From XN24 sp964462675 (GTDB lineage Bacteria > Pseudomonadota > Gammaproteobacteria > Steroidobacterales > XN24): DNA of 64,000 nucleotides. The stretch spans positions 16,986 through 80,985 of the forward strand of contig CAYWYS010000010.1 in assembly GCA_964462675.1 (NCBI GenBank). Reading direction: 5' to 3'. The notes beneath the pieces were generated by a model. It was not told the DNA's origin. It did no database searches and saw only the letters and a list, made by a program, of their open reading frames with translations. Positions 26,832-36,381 of this stretch are shown here, one piece after another. Each line of letters opens with the position of its first letter. Positions within the stretch are counted from its first letter, which is position 1. A program made the position numbers and the translations under genes.

Positions 26832-27614
26832 ATGGCTGAATTCAGGCTGCCGGCCAACTCGAGGATCGCCAGGGGCAAGCACTTTCCTGCCCCGGAGGGC
26901 GCGAAGAGAGTCAGGCGTTTTGTCGTGTATCGCTACGACCCGGACAGCGGCGAAAATCCCCGCACGGACACTTACGAGGTGGATCTCGACCGTTGCGGCC
27001 CGATGGTGCTTCACGCATTGATCAAGATCAAGGACGAGATCGATCCCACGCTGACGTTCCGCCGCTCTTGTCGGGAGGGCATCTGCGGCAGTTGTGCGAT
27101 GAACATCGATGGCGTCAACACGCTGGCCTGCACCATGTCCATCGGGGAGGGACGTGGCGACGTCAAGGTGTACCCGCTGCCGCACATGCCGGTGGTCAAG
27201 GACCTGGTGCCGGATCTCAGCAACTTCTACGCGCAGTACGCTTCGATCAAGCCGTGGATCCAGACCCGTACTCCGCCGCCGCCGGACCGCGAGCGGCTGC
27301 AGTCGAAGGCGGACCAGGAGAAGATCAACGAGCCGTCGGCCTGCATCCTGTGCGCCTGCTGCTCGACGGCCTGCCCGAGCTACTGGTGGAACAGCGACCG
27401 TTATCTCGGCCCGGCGGCCTTGCTGGCGGCGTACCGCTGGATCGTCGACAGCCGTGACGAGGCGACCGGCGAGCGGCTTGATGCGCTGCAGGATCCGTTC
27501 AAGCTGTATCGCTGCCACACGATCATGAACTGCACGAGGACCTGTCCGAAGGGCTTGAACCCCGGCAAGGCGATCGCCGAGATCAAGCTGAAGCTGGTGG
27601 AGCGGCAGCACTGA
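26832..27614 (+). CDS. sdhB: Succinate dehydrogenase iron-sulfur subunit
   Basis: SdhB carries electrons from FAD to ubiquinone through three iron-sulfur clusters. The N-terminal ferredoxin domain has SCREGICGSCAMNIDG followed by a last cysteine in TLACTM for the [2Fe-2S] cluster. The C-terminal domain has SACILCACCSTACPSYWW and CHTIMNCTRTCPKGLNPGKA for the [4Fe-4S] and [3Fe-4S] clusters. The 260-residue length is slightly above the E. coli protein owing to an N-terminal extension (PANSRIARGKHFPAPEGAK). It ends the sdhCDAB operon. Confidence 0.98.
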   Translation: MAEFRLPANSRIARGKHFPAPEGAKRVRRFVVYRYDPDSGENPRTDTYEVDLDRCGPMVLHALIKIKDEIDPTLTFRRSCREGICGSCAMNIDGVNTLACTMSIGEGRGDVKVYPLPHMPVVKDLVPDLSNFYAQYASIKPWIQTRTPPPPDRERLQSKADQEKINEPSACILCACCSTACPSYWWNSDRYLGPAALLAAYRWIVDSRDEATGERLDALQDPFKLYRCHTIMNCTRTCPKGLNPGKAIAEIKLKLVERQH

Positions 27615-27625
27615 GAGACGCGTTC

Positions 27626-27818
27626 TGCGGACGCGCCAGGGTTTTCCCGCAGAGACGCGGAGACGCGGAGAAAGGGGGCAGTTCGCAGAGGGACGTGCTC
27701 TGGACGCGCCGGTATTTCCCCGCAGAGACGCAGAGACGCAGAGACGCAGAGGGTGGGAAAGGCGGAACGTGGTTGCATTCCTATTCTCCGCGTCTCCGCG
27801 TCTCCGCGTCTCTGCGGG
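27626..27818. repeat. GCAGAGACGC repeat block with an inverted copy
   Basis: After sdhB, two imperfect direct copies of a unit of about 72 bp each contain GGACGCGCC, a T/C stretch and CCCGCAGAGACGC(G/A)GAGACGC runs (the runs start at 27646 and 27718). A third run is inverted (27786-27818) and is the near-perfect reverse complement of the others, so 27718-27751 and 27786-27818 can form a long hairpin. No coding pattern is visible between sdhB and the gap. Confidence 0.8.
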
Positions 27819-27832
27819 ATTTGAGGTATCTG

Positions 27833-27883
27833 TCTCCCCGGACCTGTCTCCCCGGACCTTTCTCCCCGAACCTGCCGCCCCGA
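27833..27883. repeat. 14-bp tandem repeat abutting the assembly gap
   Basis: TCTCCCCGGACCTG is repeated three times with small changes, plus a partial fourth copy that runs straight into the N run. The repeat probably caused the assembly to break here. Confidence 0.8.
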
Positions 27884-27983
27884 NNNNNNNNNNNNNNNNN
27901 NNNNNNNNNNNNNNNNNNNNNNNNNNNNNNNNNNNNNNNNNNNNNNNNNNNNNNNNNNNNNNNNNNNNNNNNNNNNNNNNNNN
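27884..27983. other. Assembly gap (100 N)
   Basis: Exactly 100 unknown bases, the usual placeholder for a gap of unknown length. Whatever lies between sdhB and sdhE is therefore not seen. Confidence 0.99.
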
Positions 27984-28024
27984 CCACCCATTCCATTACT
28001 CCACCCGAACCCCGGAAAGCCACG

Positions 28025-28294
28025 ATGAACTCCACCGCCGAGGAAGGCATCATCGACCCCGCCGAGCCGGGCAGGCTGCGCTGGCGTTGCCGCCGGGGGA
28101 TGCTTGAACTCGACGTGCTGCTGGTGCGCTATCTCGAGCGCGACTGGCCGACCGCGAGTGCCGGGGAGCGCGATGCATTCCGCGCGCTGCTCGAGCGCCA
28201 GGATCCCGACGTCAATGCGCTGCTGCTCGGCCGGCTGGCACCGGAGAGCGAGGTGTTGGCGCGTGTCCTGGAGTCCCTACGACGGCCTGCTTGA
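28025..28294 (+). CDS. sdhE: FAD assembly factor SdhE
   Basis: SdhE (YgfY, CptB) binds SdhA and promotes covalent FAD attachment. The 89-residue product has the signature RLRWRCRRGMLELDVLLVRYLE, matching the RGxxE motif (RRGMLELD). It continues with the helical YLERDWPTASAGERDAFRALLERQDPDVNALLLG. The usual length is 80-95 residues. It overlaps the following ygfX-like gene by 32 bases, the same pairing as in E. coli. In this genome it also lies near sdhCDAB, separated by repeats and the assembly gap. Confidence 0.93.
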   Translation: MNSTAEEGIIDPAEPGRLRWRCRRGMLELDVLLVRYLERDWPTASAGERDAFRALLERQDPDVNALLLGRLAPESEVLARVLESLRRPA

Positions 28295-28853
28295 GTTTCG
28301 CGTCGGCCCTTCGCGGGCACTTGCCGCGTGGCTGGCGCTCGGCCATGTGCTCCTCGCGCTGGCCGTGCTGCTCGCCGGATGGCCTGCCGCCGCGCTGATC
28401 CTGCCGGCTGTTTCCCTGCCGCTTTCCCTGCGCCGCGCTATCGCGCCGCTCGGCCGAGACACGCGCGCGCTCGCCTGGAGCCGCGCGCGTGGCTGGGAGC
28501 GCGTCGGCATACGCAGTAACCGAGAGCGCATGGAACTACACGGCAGCTCGGTGGTCACAAATGCCGCAATGTTTCTCCATTGGGGCGTTGGCGGGTCCAC
28601 CTGGCGCATCGTGCTGCCACGCGACTCGCTGCGCCCGGCTGACTGGCGGCGAATGAGAGTGATTACGGGTTTGCACGAAGGACGCGATAGAATGCCCGCG
28701 GCCGCAGGTTTCGCCACTCCGGCCGGGAGAACTTTAGGGACGGCCCCCGGTCTATCTGAGTGGCGAATGGATTCGCCGGGATACCGAGGGGCTTGCCCGG
28801 ATGGGCACGAAGAGCAGCGACCAGTTGCTGGTCGAGAGGGTCCAGCACGGTGA
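28263..28853 (+). CDS. ygfX: YgfX-like inner-membrane protein, C-terminally extended into rpoE
   Basis: This gene starts at GTG inside sdhE. The first 135 or so residues look like YgfX (CptA): two adjacent hydrophobic helices (ALAAWLALGHVLLALAVLLAG and AALILPAVSLPLSL), then a small soluble domain with VVTNAAMFLHWGVGG and LPRDSLRPADWRRMRV. E. coli YgfX has been described as the toxin-like partner of SdhE. Homologues usually stop soon after the ADWRR motif. Here the frame stays open for some 60 more residues, across the rpoE promoter and 53 bases into rpoE, with a low-complexity, unconserved tail. Either the normal stop was lost or an upstream frameshift is present. Confidence 0.7.
   Translation: MSWSPYDGLLEFRVGPSRALAAWLALGHVLLALAVLLAGWPAAALILPAVSLPLSLRRAIAPLGRDTRALAWSRARGWERVGIRSNRERMELHGSSVVTNAAMFLHWGVGGSTWRIVLPRDSLRPADWRRMRVITGLHEGRDRMPAAAGFATPAGRTLGTAPGLSEWRMDSPGYRGACPDGHEEQRPVAGREGPAR
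28729..28755 (+). promoter_or_regulatory. Sigma-E (AlgU)-type promoter of rpoE
   Basis: GAACTT at 28729-28734 is an exact match to the -35 box of sigma-E promoters. A spacer of 16 bases leads to TCTAT (28751-28755), similar to the TCTGA -10 box; an exact TCTGA lies four bases on, at 28755-28759, but with a 20-base spacer. The site is 46 bp before rpoE, so RpoE probably activates its own operon. Confidence 0.6.
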
Positions 28854-29385
28854 CAAGGCGGCGTTCGATATTCTCGTCGGCAAGTACCAGCATAAGATCA
28901 TCAAGCTGGTCGGCCGGTACGTGCGAGACCAGGACGAAGCCCAGGATGTCGCCCAGGATGCCTTCATCAAGGCATATCGGGCGCTCGCCTCGTTTCGGGG
29001 CGATAGCGCGTTCTATACGTGGCTGTACCGGATCGCGATCAATACCGCAAAGAACCAGCTGGCTGCCAACAAGCGGCGGGCCGACGATTTCGAACTCGAC
29101 CTGCAGGATCCGGACCAGTACGAGATGCACGGGCGGCTGCGCGAGAGCGACACTCCCGAGGGACTGGCGCTCACCGAGGAGATTCGCGAGACCGTGAACC
29201 AGGCGATCGAAGCGCTGCCCGAGGACCTGCGCACTGCGATCGTGCTGCGCGAGGTCGAGGGACTGAGTTACGAAGAGATCGCGACCGCGATGGAGTGCCC
29301 GGTGGGCACGGTGCGATCCAGAATTTTCCGCGCCCGAGAGGCGATCGACAAGCGATTGAAACCCCTGCTCGACGCAGGGTCGTGA
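28801..29385 (+). CDS. rpoE: RNA polymerase sigma-E factor
   Basis: RpoE (AlgU) directs the envelope-stress response. The 194-residue ECF sigma factor has region 2 (DILVGKYQHKIIKLVGRYVRD and QDVAQDAFIKAYRAL with SAFYTWLYRIAINTAKN). It also has region 4 (ALPEDLRTAIVLREVEGLSY, then EIATAMECPVGTVRSRIFRA), close to the E. coli and Pseudomonas proteins. The gene order rpoE-rseA-rseB-rseC downstream confirms it. A sigma-E-type promoter lies just upstream. The ygfX reading frame runs into its first 53 bases in another frame. Confidence 0.97.
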   Translation: MGTKSSDQLLVERVQHGDKAAFDILVGKYQHKIIKLVGRYVRDQDEAQDVAQDAFIKAYRALASFRGDSAFYTWLYRIAINTAKNQLAANKRRADDFELDLQDPDQYEMHGRLRESDTPEGLALTEEIRETVNQAIEALPEDLRTAIVLREVEGLSYEEIATAMECPVGTVRSRIFRAREAIDKRLKPLLDAGS

Positions 29386-29393
29386 GGACGGCG

Positions 29394-30011
29394 ATGACAG
29401 CAAATGCCCATGAGCAGCTCTCCGCGCTGCTGGACGGAGAACTCCCCGAAGCCGAGGTCGCGATGGCGGTGCGCCGGGTGGCCCGGGACGATGCGCTCAG
29501 GGCCGCCGCACTGCGCTACAGCCTGATTGGCGACGCACTGCGGGACGAGCTGCCCGCGGGGCGTCCCGCCAACCTCGTCGCGCGCGTCCGCGCCGGCCTC
29601 GATGCGGGGACCGCGCCTGTGCCGTTGCCGGCGGTCGAGGCGCCCGCGCGCCACGGCCGGTTTGCCAGGCTGGCTGCCGGCTTCGCGGTGGCGGCGTCCG
29701 TCGCGGTCGTCGCGCTGGTCGCGCTGCCGGGCCGCCAGCAGGAGTCCGTGCCACCGGTGCTGACGGCGAACGAGCTCGTGTCGCCGGTGCCGGCGCAAGG
29801 CATGATGATTCCCCCCGTGTATACCCGCGCGGCCGGCGGCGGCCCTGACCGGCTGACACGTTACTACGTCAATCACACCGAGTACGCCCCGCCGATGAGC
29901 GGGCGCGGTGCGCTGACCCGCATCATCGTCATTCACCCCGAGCCGGCCGCCGACGCGCCGCCGGTCGAGACGGAGACGATGCCTGCCAGGGAGGACGGGT
30001 CCGCGCAATGA
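29394..30011 (+). CDS. rseA: Anti-sigma-E factor RseA
   Basis: RseA holds RpoE at the inner membrane until proteolysis by DegS and RseP. The N-terminal cytoplasmic domain (EQLSALLDGELPEAEVAMAV, then LRYSLIGDALRDELP) is the sigma-binding fold. One transmembrane helix follows at about residues 91-111 (ARLAAGFAVAASVAVVALVA). The 205-residue protein has a periplasmic part with the conserved LTRYYVNHTEYAP segment, also seen in MucA-type proteins. The stop overlaps rseB by four bases. Confidence 0.92.
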   Translation: MTANAHEQLSALLDGELPEAEVAMAVRRVARDDALRAAALRYSLIGDALRDELPAGRPANLVARVRAGLDAGTAPVPLPAVEAPARHGRFARLAAGFAVAASVAVVALVALPGRQQESVPPVLTANELVSPVPAQGMMIPPVYTRAAGGGPDRLTRYYVNHTEYAPPMSGRGALTRIIVIHPEPAADAPPVETETMPAREDGSAQ

Positions 30012-31003
30012 GCTTCGCGCCGCTTCGGCCGACCCTGCTGCTCGCGTCGCTGCTTTGCGCCCTGCCTGCCGCGGGGCGCGCCGACGACGCGCGCGGCTGG
30101 CTGTCGCGCATGGAGCAGGCTGTCGAGACCCTCAGTTACGAGGGCACCTTCGTGCACATGGTCGGCAACAGCCTGGAGACGATGCACGTCATCCATCGCG
30201 CGGTCGATGGCGATGTCAGCGAACGGCTGTTCTCGCGCGACCAGCCGGGGCGGGAGATCCTGCGCCAGAACGACAAGGTCACCTGCATCTTCGCTGACCA
30301 GCGCACCGTGCTGGTCGAGTGGCGCAAGGGGCGTCGCAGCGGGCCCTTGCTGGGTGCGCTGCCGCATAGTTCCGTCGACGTCGAGCAGTGGTACGAGTTC
30401 CGCGAGGCGGGCGAAGGCCGCAAGCTTGGCCGGGCAGCGAGAATCATCGAAGTGCGGCCGCGCGACGAGCATCGCTACGGCCACCGGTTGTGGCTCGACG
30501 AGCTGACGGCGATGCCGCTGAAGATCCAGTTGCTGGACCCCTCGGGGAATGCCGTCGAACAGATCCAGTTCGTCAGCATGATCGTGCCGGCCGAGATTCC
30601 CGACGCGAGGCTGCTGCCCGCGGTCGAGGTCGAGGGCTTCACCTGGTACCAGCAGGAGCGGCTGCCCGCGGCTGCGGCCGCGATTTCGCCGGATGTCGGC
30701 TGGCGGGTGGACCAGCCGCCGCCCGGCTTCGAATTGAGCGAGTCGCATGTCCGGACGCTGCCCGGGTCCGAACACCCGGTCGAACACCTGGTCTATTCCG
30801 ATGGCGTCGCGTCGGTGTCGGTGTTCGTCGAGCCCGCAGAGGCCAGCGACGAGGAGCTGTCCGGCCTGTCCAGGCTGGGCGCGGCGCACGCCTTTACGAT
30901 CACCCGCGATGGCCGCCAGATCACCGCGGTCGGCGAGGTCCCGCCGGGCACGGTGGAGCGCATCGCGCGCTCGTTGCGTGCCGTCGTGGAAAACGGGCAT
31001 TGA
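30008..31003 (+). CDS. rseB: Sigma-E regulator RseB (MucB)
   Basis: RseB is a periplasmic protein that binds RseA and protects it from DegS; lipopolysaccharide and lipid signals release it. The N-terminus is a signal peptide (PTLLLASLLCALPAAGRADD). MucB-type motifs follow: LSYEGTFVHMVGNSLETMHV, the RHYGHRLWLDELTAMPLK-like segment, and a C-terminal domain with PPGFELSESHVRTLP and EHLVYSDGVASVSVFVEP. The product is 331 residues. Overlap with rseA and rseC shows one operon. Confidence 0.94.
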   Translation: MSFAPLRPTLLLASLLCALPAAGRADDARGWLSRMEQAVETLSYEGTFVHMVGNSLETMHVIHRAVDGDVSERLFSRDQPGREILRQNDKVTCIFADQRTVLVEWRKGRRSGPLLGALPHSSVDVEQWYEFREAGEGRKLGRAARIIEVRPRDEHRYGHRLWLDELTAMPLKIQLLDPSGNAVEQIQFVSMIVPAEIPDARLLPAVEVEGFTWYQQERLPAAAAAISPDVGWRVDQPPPGFELSESHVRTLPGSEHPVEHLVYSDGVASVSVFVEPAEASDEELSGLSRLGAAHAFTITRDGRQITAVGEVPPGTVERIARSLRAVVENGH

Positions 31004-31464
31004 TCACCGAGGCCGGCCGGGTTCTCGAGGTCGAGGGTGACTGGGCCTGGGTTGCGTGTCGCCGCCAGGTCGAATGCCAGCGTTGCGCCGAGGGGCGCGG
31101 CTGCGGCGGCGGCATCATCGGGCGCATGCTGGGCGACCGGTTGCACAAGGTCCGCGCGGCGACCGGGGCGGTCGAAGTCGCCCCCGGCGACCAGGTGCTG
31201 ATCGGACTCGGCGAGGACGCGGTGCTGCGCGCGGCCGCGGCGGTGTACCTCGTGCCCTTGCTGGCGGCCCTTGCGGGCGGCATCGCGGCCTCAGGCCTGG
31301 CGGGCGGCGGCGACCTGGCGGCGGTCCTCGGCGCCGCGGCCGGGCTGCTGCTGGGCCTTGGCTGGGCGCGCGGCTACAGCCGTCGCCATGCGGCCGATGC
31401 GACCTTCCAGCCCGTCATCCTGCGGCGCACCGACGGGGCCGGCTGCGTGGGCAGCGCGACTTGA
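31000..31464 (+). CDS. rseC: SoxR-reducing/RseC family protein
   Basis: The 154-residue inner-membrane protein starts at TTG, overlapping the rseB stop by four bases, and begins MITEAGRVLEVEGDWAWV. Four clustered cysteines (CQRCAEGRGCGGG, with one just before) form the family's likely iron-sulfur or redox site. Two hydrophobic helices follow (AAAAVYLVPLLAALAGGIA and LAAVLGAAAGLLLGLGWA), ending FQPVILRR. In E. coli RseC adjusts sigma-E activity and relatives keep SoxR reduced; the exact role here is unknown. Confidence 0.88.
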   Translation: MITEAGRVLEVEGDWAWVACRRQVECQRCAEGRGCGGGIIGRMLGDRLHKVRAATGAVEVAPGDQVLIGLGEDAVLRAAAAVYLVPLLAALAGGIAASGLAGGGDLAAVLGAAAGLLLGLGWARGYSRRHAADATFQPVILRRTDGAGCVGSAT

Positions 31465-31709
31465 GCGGCAGTACCGGAATCGTCATCTACACCCGGCGCG
31501 ACTGTTCGCTGTGCGAGCGGATGGAGGCCGGCGCCCGGGAAATCGCCGGCCCCGGAACCCAGATCGCGCTCGTCGAGATAGACGACGACCCGGCGCTGGT
31601 GCAGCGCTTCGGCAGGGATATCCCGGTGCTCTGCGTCGACGACGAGGTCGTCTGCAAGCATTTCCTGGACCCCGTGCGGCTCGCGGCCGCCCTCGCTGCC
31701 GGGCACTGA
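31461..31709 (+). CDS. Glutaredoxin-family protein
   Basis: An 82-residue thioredoxin-fold protein of the DUF836/glutaredoxin-like group, starting at TTG in a four-base overlap with rseC. The redox motif is CSLC (residues 16-19) in IYTRRDCSLCERMEAGA. The conserved cis-proline follows in FGRDIPVLCVDDEVVC, a typical glutaredoxin-like signature, and a last helix is LDPVRLAAALAAG. A thiol-disulfide role is likely. It is cotranscribed with the sigma-E operon; a tie to RseC redox chemistry is only inference. Confidence 0.82.
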   Translation: MSGSTGIVIYTRRDCSLCERMEAGAREIAGPGTQIALVEIDDDPALVQRFGRDIPVLCVDDEVVCKHFLDPVRLAAALAAGH

Positions 31710-31734
31710 ACCGGAAACTGCCCCGCCGGACCGG

Positions 31735-31740
31735 TATAAT
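31735..31740 (+). promoter_or_regulatory. -10 element upstream of lepA
   Basis: A perfect TATAAT lies 29 bp before the first lepA start codon. No good -35 box is found 17 bp upstream (CGGAAA), so a weak or activator-dependent promoter is likely. Confidence 0.4.
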
Positions 31741-31769
31741 GCCGCGCCGGCCCGGAGCCGGCGTGCTGC

Positions 31770-33572
<1,803 letters not shown>

Positions 33573-33605
33573 CGAATACTTTGCACGAGAAGTCGGGGGC
33601 AAGTT

Positions 33606-34397
33606 TTGGATTTTTCTCTGATTCTGGTCGTACTTACGGCGGCAATGGGCACGATCTGGCTGCTCGACACGCTGCTGTGGAGGCCGCGCCGCACCGCGTC
33701 CGGCGACGCCGCCGTGCCGCCTCCCAAGGAGCCGGCGCTGGTCGAATTCAGCCGCTCGTTCTTCCCGATCGTGCTGGTGGTGCTGCTGATTCGCTCGTTC
33801 CTCTATGAGCCGTTCCGGATTCCTTCGAGCTCGATGATGCCGACGCTGCGGGTCGGAGATTTCATTTTCGTCAGCAAGTTCAGCTACGGCCTGCGGCTGC
33901 CGGTGATCAACACCAAGGTGCTCGAGCTCGGCGAGCCGCAGCGCGGCGACGTCGCCGTGTTCCGGCTGCCCTCCGATCCCGCTACCAACTACATCAAGCG
34001 GATCGTCGGTGTCCCCGGTGACACCGTGTCCTTGCGCGACAAGCAGCTGTGGATCAACGGCGCCCCGGTGGCGCTCGAGTTGCTGGACGAGACGGTCGAC
34101 ATCGAGTGCGGTGGCTTCTGGTTCACGGCGCGGCTCGCGACTGAGACCATCGGGGAAACCAGCCACTCGGTCTTTCTCAGCGAGCAGCGCGATCGCGCCA
34201 GCCCGTTCCTCGACCGGCCGGTGCCGGAAGGCCAGTACCTGGTCATGGGCGACAACCGCGACTGCAGCCGGGATGGCCGGATCATCGGCTACATTCCGGA
34301 GGGCCACATGGTCGGCCGCGCGGTGCGCATCTGGATGAACTGGGATGCGGACGCGGGCCGGCCATTGTGGCAACGCCTGGGGAACCGCATAGAATGA
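33606..34397 (+). CDS. lepB: Signal peptidase I
   Basis: LepB removes signal peptides from exported proteins at the periplasmic face of the inner membrane. The 263-residue product starts at TTG behind a GGGGGC ribosome site. It has two N-terminal transmembrane helices (LILVVLTAAMGTIWLLDTLL and FFPIVLVVLLIRSFLYEPF). The catalytic Ser76 is in IPSSSMMPTLRVGD, and the general-base Lys131 is in TNYIKRIVGVPGDTV. The late MGDNRDCSRDGRIIGYIPE box is intact. It follows lepA by 33 bp. Confidence 0.95.
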   Translation: MDFSLILVVLTAAMGTIWLLDTLLWRPRRTASGDAAVPPPKEPALVEFSRSFFPIVLVVLLIRSFLYEPFRIPSSSMMPTLRVGDFIFVSKFSYGLRLPVINTKVLELGEPQRGDVAVFRLPSDPATNYIKRIVGVPGDTVSLRDKQLWINGAPVALELLDETVDIECGGFWFTARLATETIGETSHSVFLSEQRDRASPFLDRPVPEGQYLVMGDNRDCSRDGRIIGYIPEGHMVGRAVRIWMNWDADAGRPLWQRLGNRIE

Positions 34398-34447
34398 CGG
34401 CGCGGATGGATTCGAACACGGGCTGGGGCTCGCCAAGGGGACGACAG

Positions 34448-34810
34448 ATGCGCAAACAGCAGGGGATGACCCTAATCGGGATGGTGATCGTGGCGTTCAT
34501 CGCCGGCATTTTCGTGCTGGCAGCGCTCCGGCTGACGCCGATCTACCTCGAATACATGAAAGTCTCTTCCGCGCTCGACTCAATGAAGCGGGATCTCGAC
34601 GGCAGCAACGCCGGGCCGGGGCAGATCCGCACCGCGCTGCAGCGGCGCTTCGACATCGATGACGTCAAGAGCATCACCCCGCGCGACGTCAAGATCGAGC
34701 GCACGCCGAACGGCTATCGGGTGCAGGCGGAATACGAGGGTCGCACGCAGTTCATCGCCAACGTCTACCTCCTCGTGGATTTCGACAAGGCCGTCGAGGT
34801 CTCGCGTTGA
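34448..34810 (+). CDS. DUF4845 membrane-anchored protein
   Basis: The 120-residue protein starts MRKQQGMTLIGMVIVAFIAGIFVLAALRLTPIYLEYMKV. This has one N-terminal helix, like a type IV pilin-like leader, and a small periplasmic domain (DDVKSITPRDVKIERTPNGY and QFIANVYLLVDFDKAVEV). This matches DUF4845, which is regularly found between lepB and rnc in gammaproteobacteria; no function is known. The ATG with GGGGA eight bases ahead is preferred over two in-frame ATGs further upstream. The stop overlaps rnc by four bases. Confidence 0.85.
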   Translation: MRKQQGMTLIGMVIVAFIAGIFVLAALRLTPIYLEYMKVSSALDSMKRDLDGSNAGPGQIRTALQRRFDIDDVKSITPRDVKIERTPNGYRVQAEYEGRTQFIANVYLLVDFDKAVEVSR

Positions 34811-35481
34811 CCGACGGCCCCGGGTGGCTGGAGCGCGAGCTCGGCTACCGGTTCAAGGATGAACAACTGCTGGCCCGGGCGCTGACGCACCGCAGCGCCG
34901 GCAGCAGGCACAACGAGCGGCTCGAGTACCTCGGCGACGCCGCGCTGAGCCTGGTCGTGGCGGAGGCGCTCTACCAGCGCGTTCCCGATGCGCCGGAGGG
35001 CCATCTCAGCCGGCTCAGGGCCAGCCTGGTGCGGCGCTCCTCGCTCGCGGAAATGGCGCGCGCGCTCGGCTTTCCGAGAATGCTGCGGCTCGGGCCCGGG
35101 GAGCTGAAAAGCGGCGGCTTTCGCCGCGATTCGATCCTCGCCGATGCGCTCGAGGCGGTGCTCGGCGCGATCTACCTGGATGGCGGCCTCGATGCGCTGC
35201 GCCAGGTCGTGCTGGGGCTTTACGGGGAACGGCTGGACGCCTTGCCGTCGCACGAGGAACTCAAGGACCCGAAGACGCTGCTGCAGGAACGCTTGCAGGC
35301 CCGGGGCCTGCCATTGCCGCAGTACCGCGTCGACGGCGTCGAGGGCGAGGACCATCGGCAGCAGTTCTCGGTCGCGTGCGTCGTGGCAGGCGTCCCGGAG
35401 GAAGCGGTCGGGACAGGCGGCAGCCGGCGCGCCGCGGAACAGGACGCGGCGGCACGCATGCTGGAGCAACTGCATGACTGA
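34807..35481 (+). CDS. rnc: Ribonuclease III
   Basis: RNase III cuts double-stranded RNA, including rRNA precursors. The signature HNERLEYLGDAALSLVV (residues 35-51) holds the metal-binding acidic residues (Glu37, Glu40, Asp44). DSILADALEAVLGAIYLD carries the second acidic pair. A C-terminal double-stranded-RNA-binding domain (DPKTLLQERLQARGLPLPQY to GSRRAAEQDAAARMLEQL) completes the 224 residues. The TTG start overlaps the preceding gene (TTGA), and the end overlaps era by eight bases: the conserved lepB-rnc-era-recO operon. Confidence 0.96.
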   Translation: MTDGPGWLERELGYRFKDEQLLARALTHRSAGSRHNERLEYLGDAALSLVVAEALYQRVPDAPEGHLSRLRASLVRRSSLAEMARALGFPRMLRLGPGELKSGGFRRDSILADALEAVLGAIYLDGGLDALRQVVLGLYGERLDALPSHEELKDPKTLLQERLQARGLPLPQYRVDGVEGEDHRQQFSVACVVAGVPEEAVGTGGSRRAAEQDAAARMLEQLHD

Positions 35482-36376
35482 GCCCGGATTTCGCTGCGGC
35501 TTCGTCGCCGTCGTGGGCCGACCGAACGTCGGCAAGTCGACGCTCGTGAACGCGCTGGTGGGCCGCAAGGTCAGCATCGTCACGAGCCGGCCGCAGACCA
35601 CGCGCCAGCGGGTCATCGGGGTTGCGACCGGGTCCGCCGCGCAGCTGCTGTTCGTCGACACGCCGGGCATGCACCGGCGCGAGCGCCGCGCGCTGAACCG
35701 GTACATGAACCGCAGCGCGCAGGCGTCGCTGGCGGACGCCGACATCTTGCTGGTGGTGGTCGAGGCCGGGCGCTGGACCGAGGAGGACGATGACGTGCTG
35801 GCCAGGGCGCAGGCCGCCGGGCCGCCGGTCATGCTCGCGCTCAACAAGATCGACCGCATCCGGCCGCGCGATGCCATGCTGCCGCTGCTGCAGGAAGCCG
35901 CGGCGCGCGCCGAGTTCGCCGCGGTCGTGCCGATTTCGGCGGAGCGGGGCGAGAACCTGGACCGGCTCAGGGCGTTGCTCGAGGCTGCCGTGCCCGAGGG
36001 GCCGGCGCTGTTCCCGCCGGAGCAGTGGAGCAACCGTGATGAGCGTTTCCACATCGCCGAGGTGGTGCGCGAGAAACTGATGCGCCGCTTGCGCGAGGAG
36101 CTGCCCTACGGGCTGGCGGTCGAGATCGAGCGCCTCGGTGAAAGCGAGCAGGGGCGCCTGGAGGTCGATGCCGTGGTGTGGGTCGAGCGGGAGGCCCACA
36201 AGGCCATCGTCATCGGCAAGGGCGGCGAGCTCCTGAAGGCGGCCGGCCAGGCTGCGCGGCTCGAGCTGAAGGCGCGCTTCAACCGCCCGGTGCACCTGCA
36301 GATCTGGGTCAAGGTGCACGAGAACTGGACCGACCGCGATGCCGACCTGAAGCGGCTCGGTTACGACGGCGACTGA
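35474..36376 (+). CDS. era: GTPase Era
   Basis: Era binds 16S rRNA and is needed for 30S maturation. The G1 motif GRPNVGKST is at residues 15-23. SRPQTTRQRVIG (G2), DTPGMHRRERRALNRYMNR (G3 onwards) and NKIDRI (G4) follow. The C-terminal KH domain has HKAIVIGKGGELLKAAGQ. The 300-residue length is normal. It is cotranscribed with rnc and recO. Confidence 0.97.
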   Translation: MTEPGFRCGFVAVVGRPNVGKSTLVNALVGRKVSIVTSRPQTTRQRVIGVATGSAAQLLFVDTPGMHRRERRALNRYMNRSAQASLADADILLVVVEAGRWTEEDDDVLARAQAAGPPVMLALNKIDRIRPRDAMLPLLQEAAARAEFAAVVPISAERGENLDRLRALLEAAVPEGPALFPPEQWSNRDERFHIAEVVREKLMRRLREELPYGLAVEIERLGESEQGRLEVDAVVWVEREAHKAIVIGKGGELLKAAGQAARLELKARFNRPVHLQIWVKVHENWTDRDADLKRLGYDGD

Positions 36377-36381
36377 CGGCA

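Noticed and set aside
27646..27818. GCAGAGACGC repeats considered as a CRISPR or as a tRNA cluster
   Set aside because: Repeat units merge without unique spacers, and no cloverleaf can be drawn.
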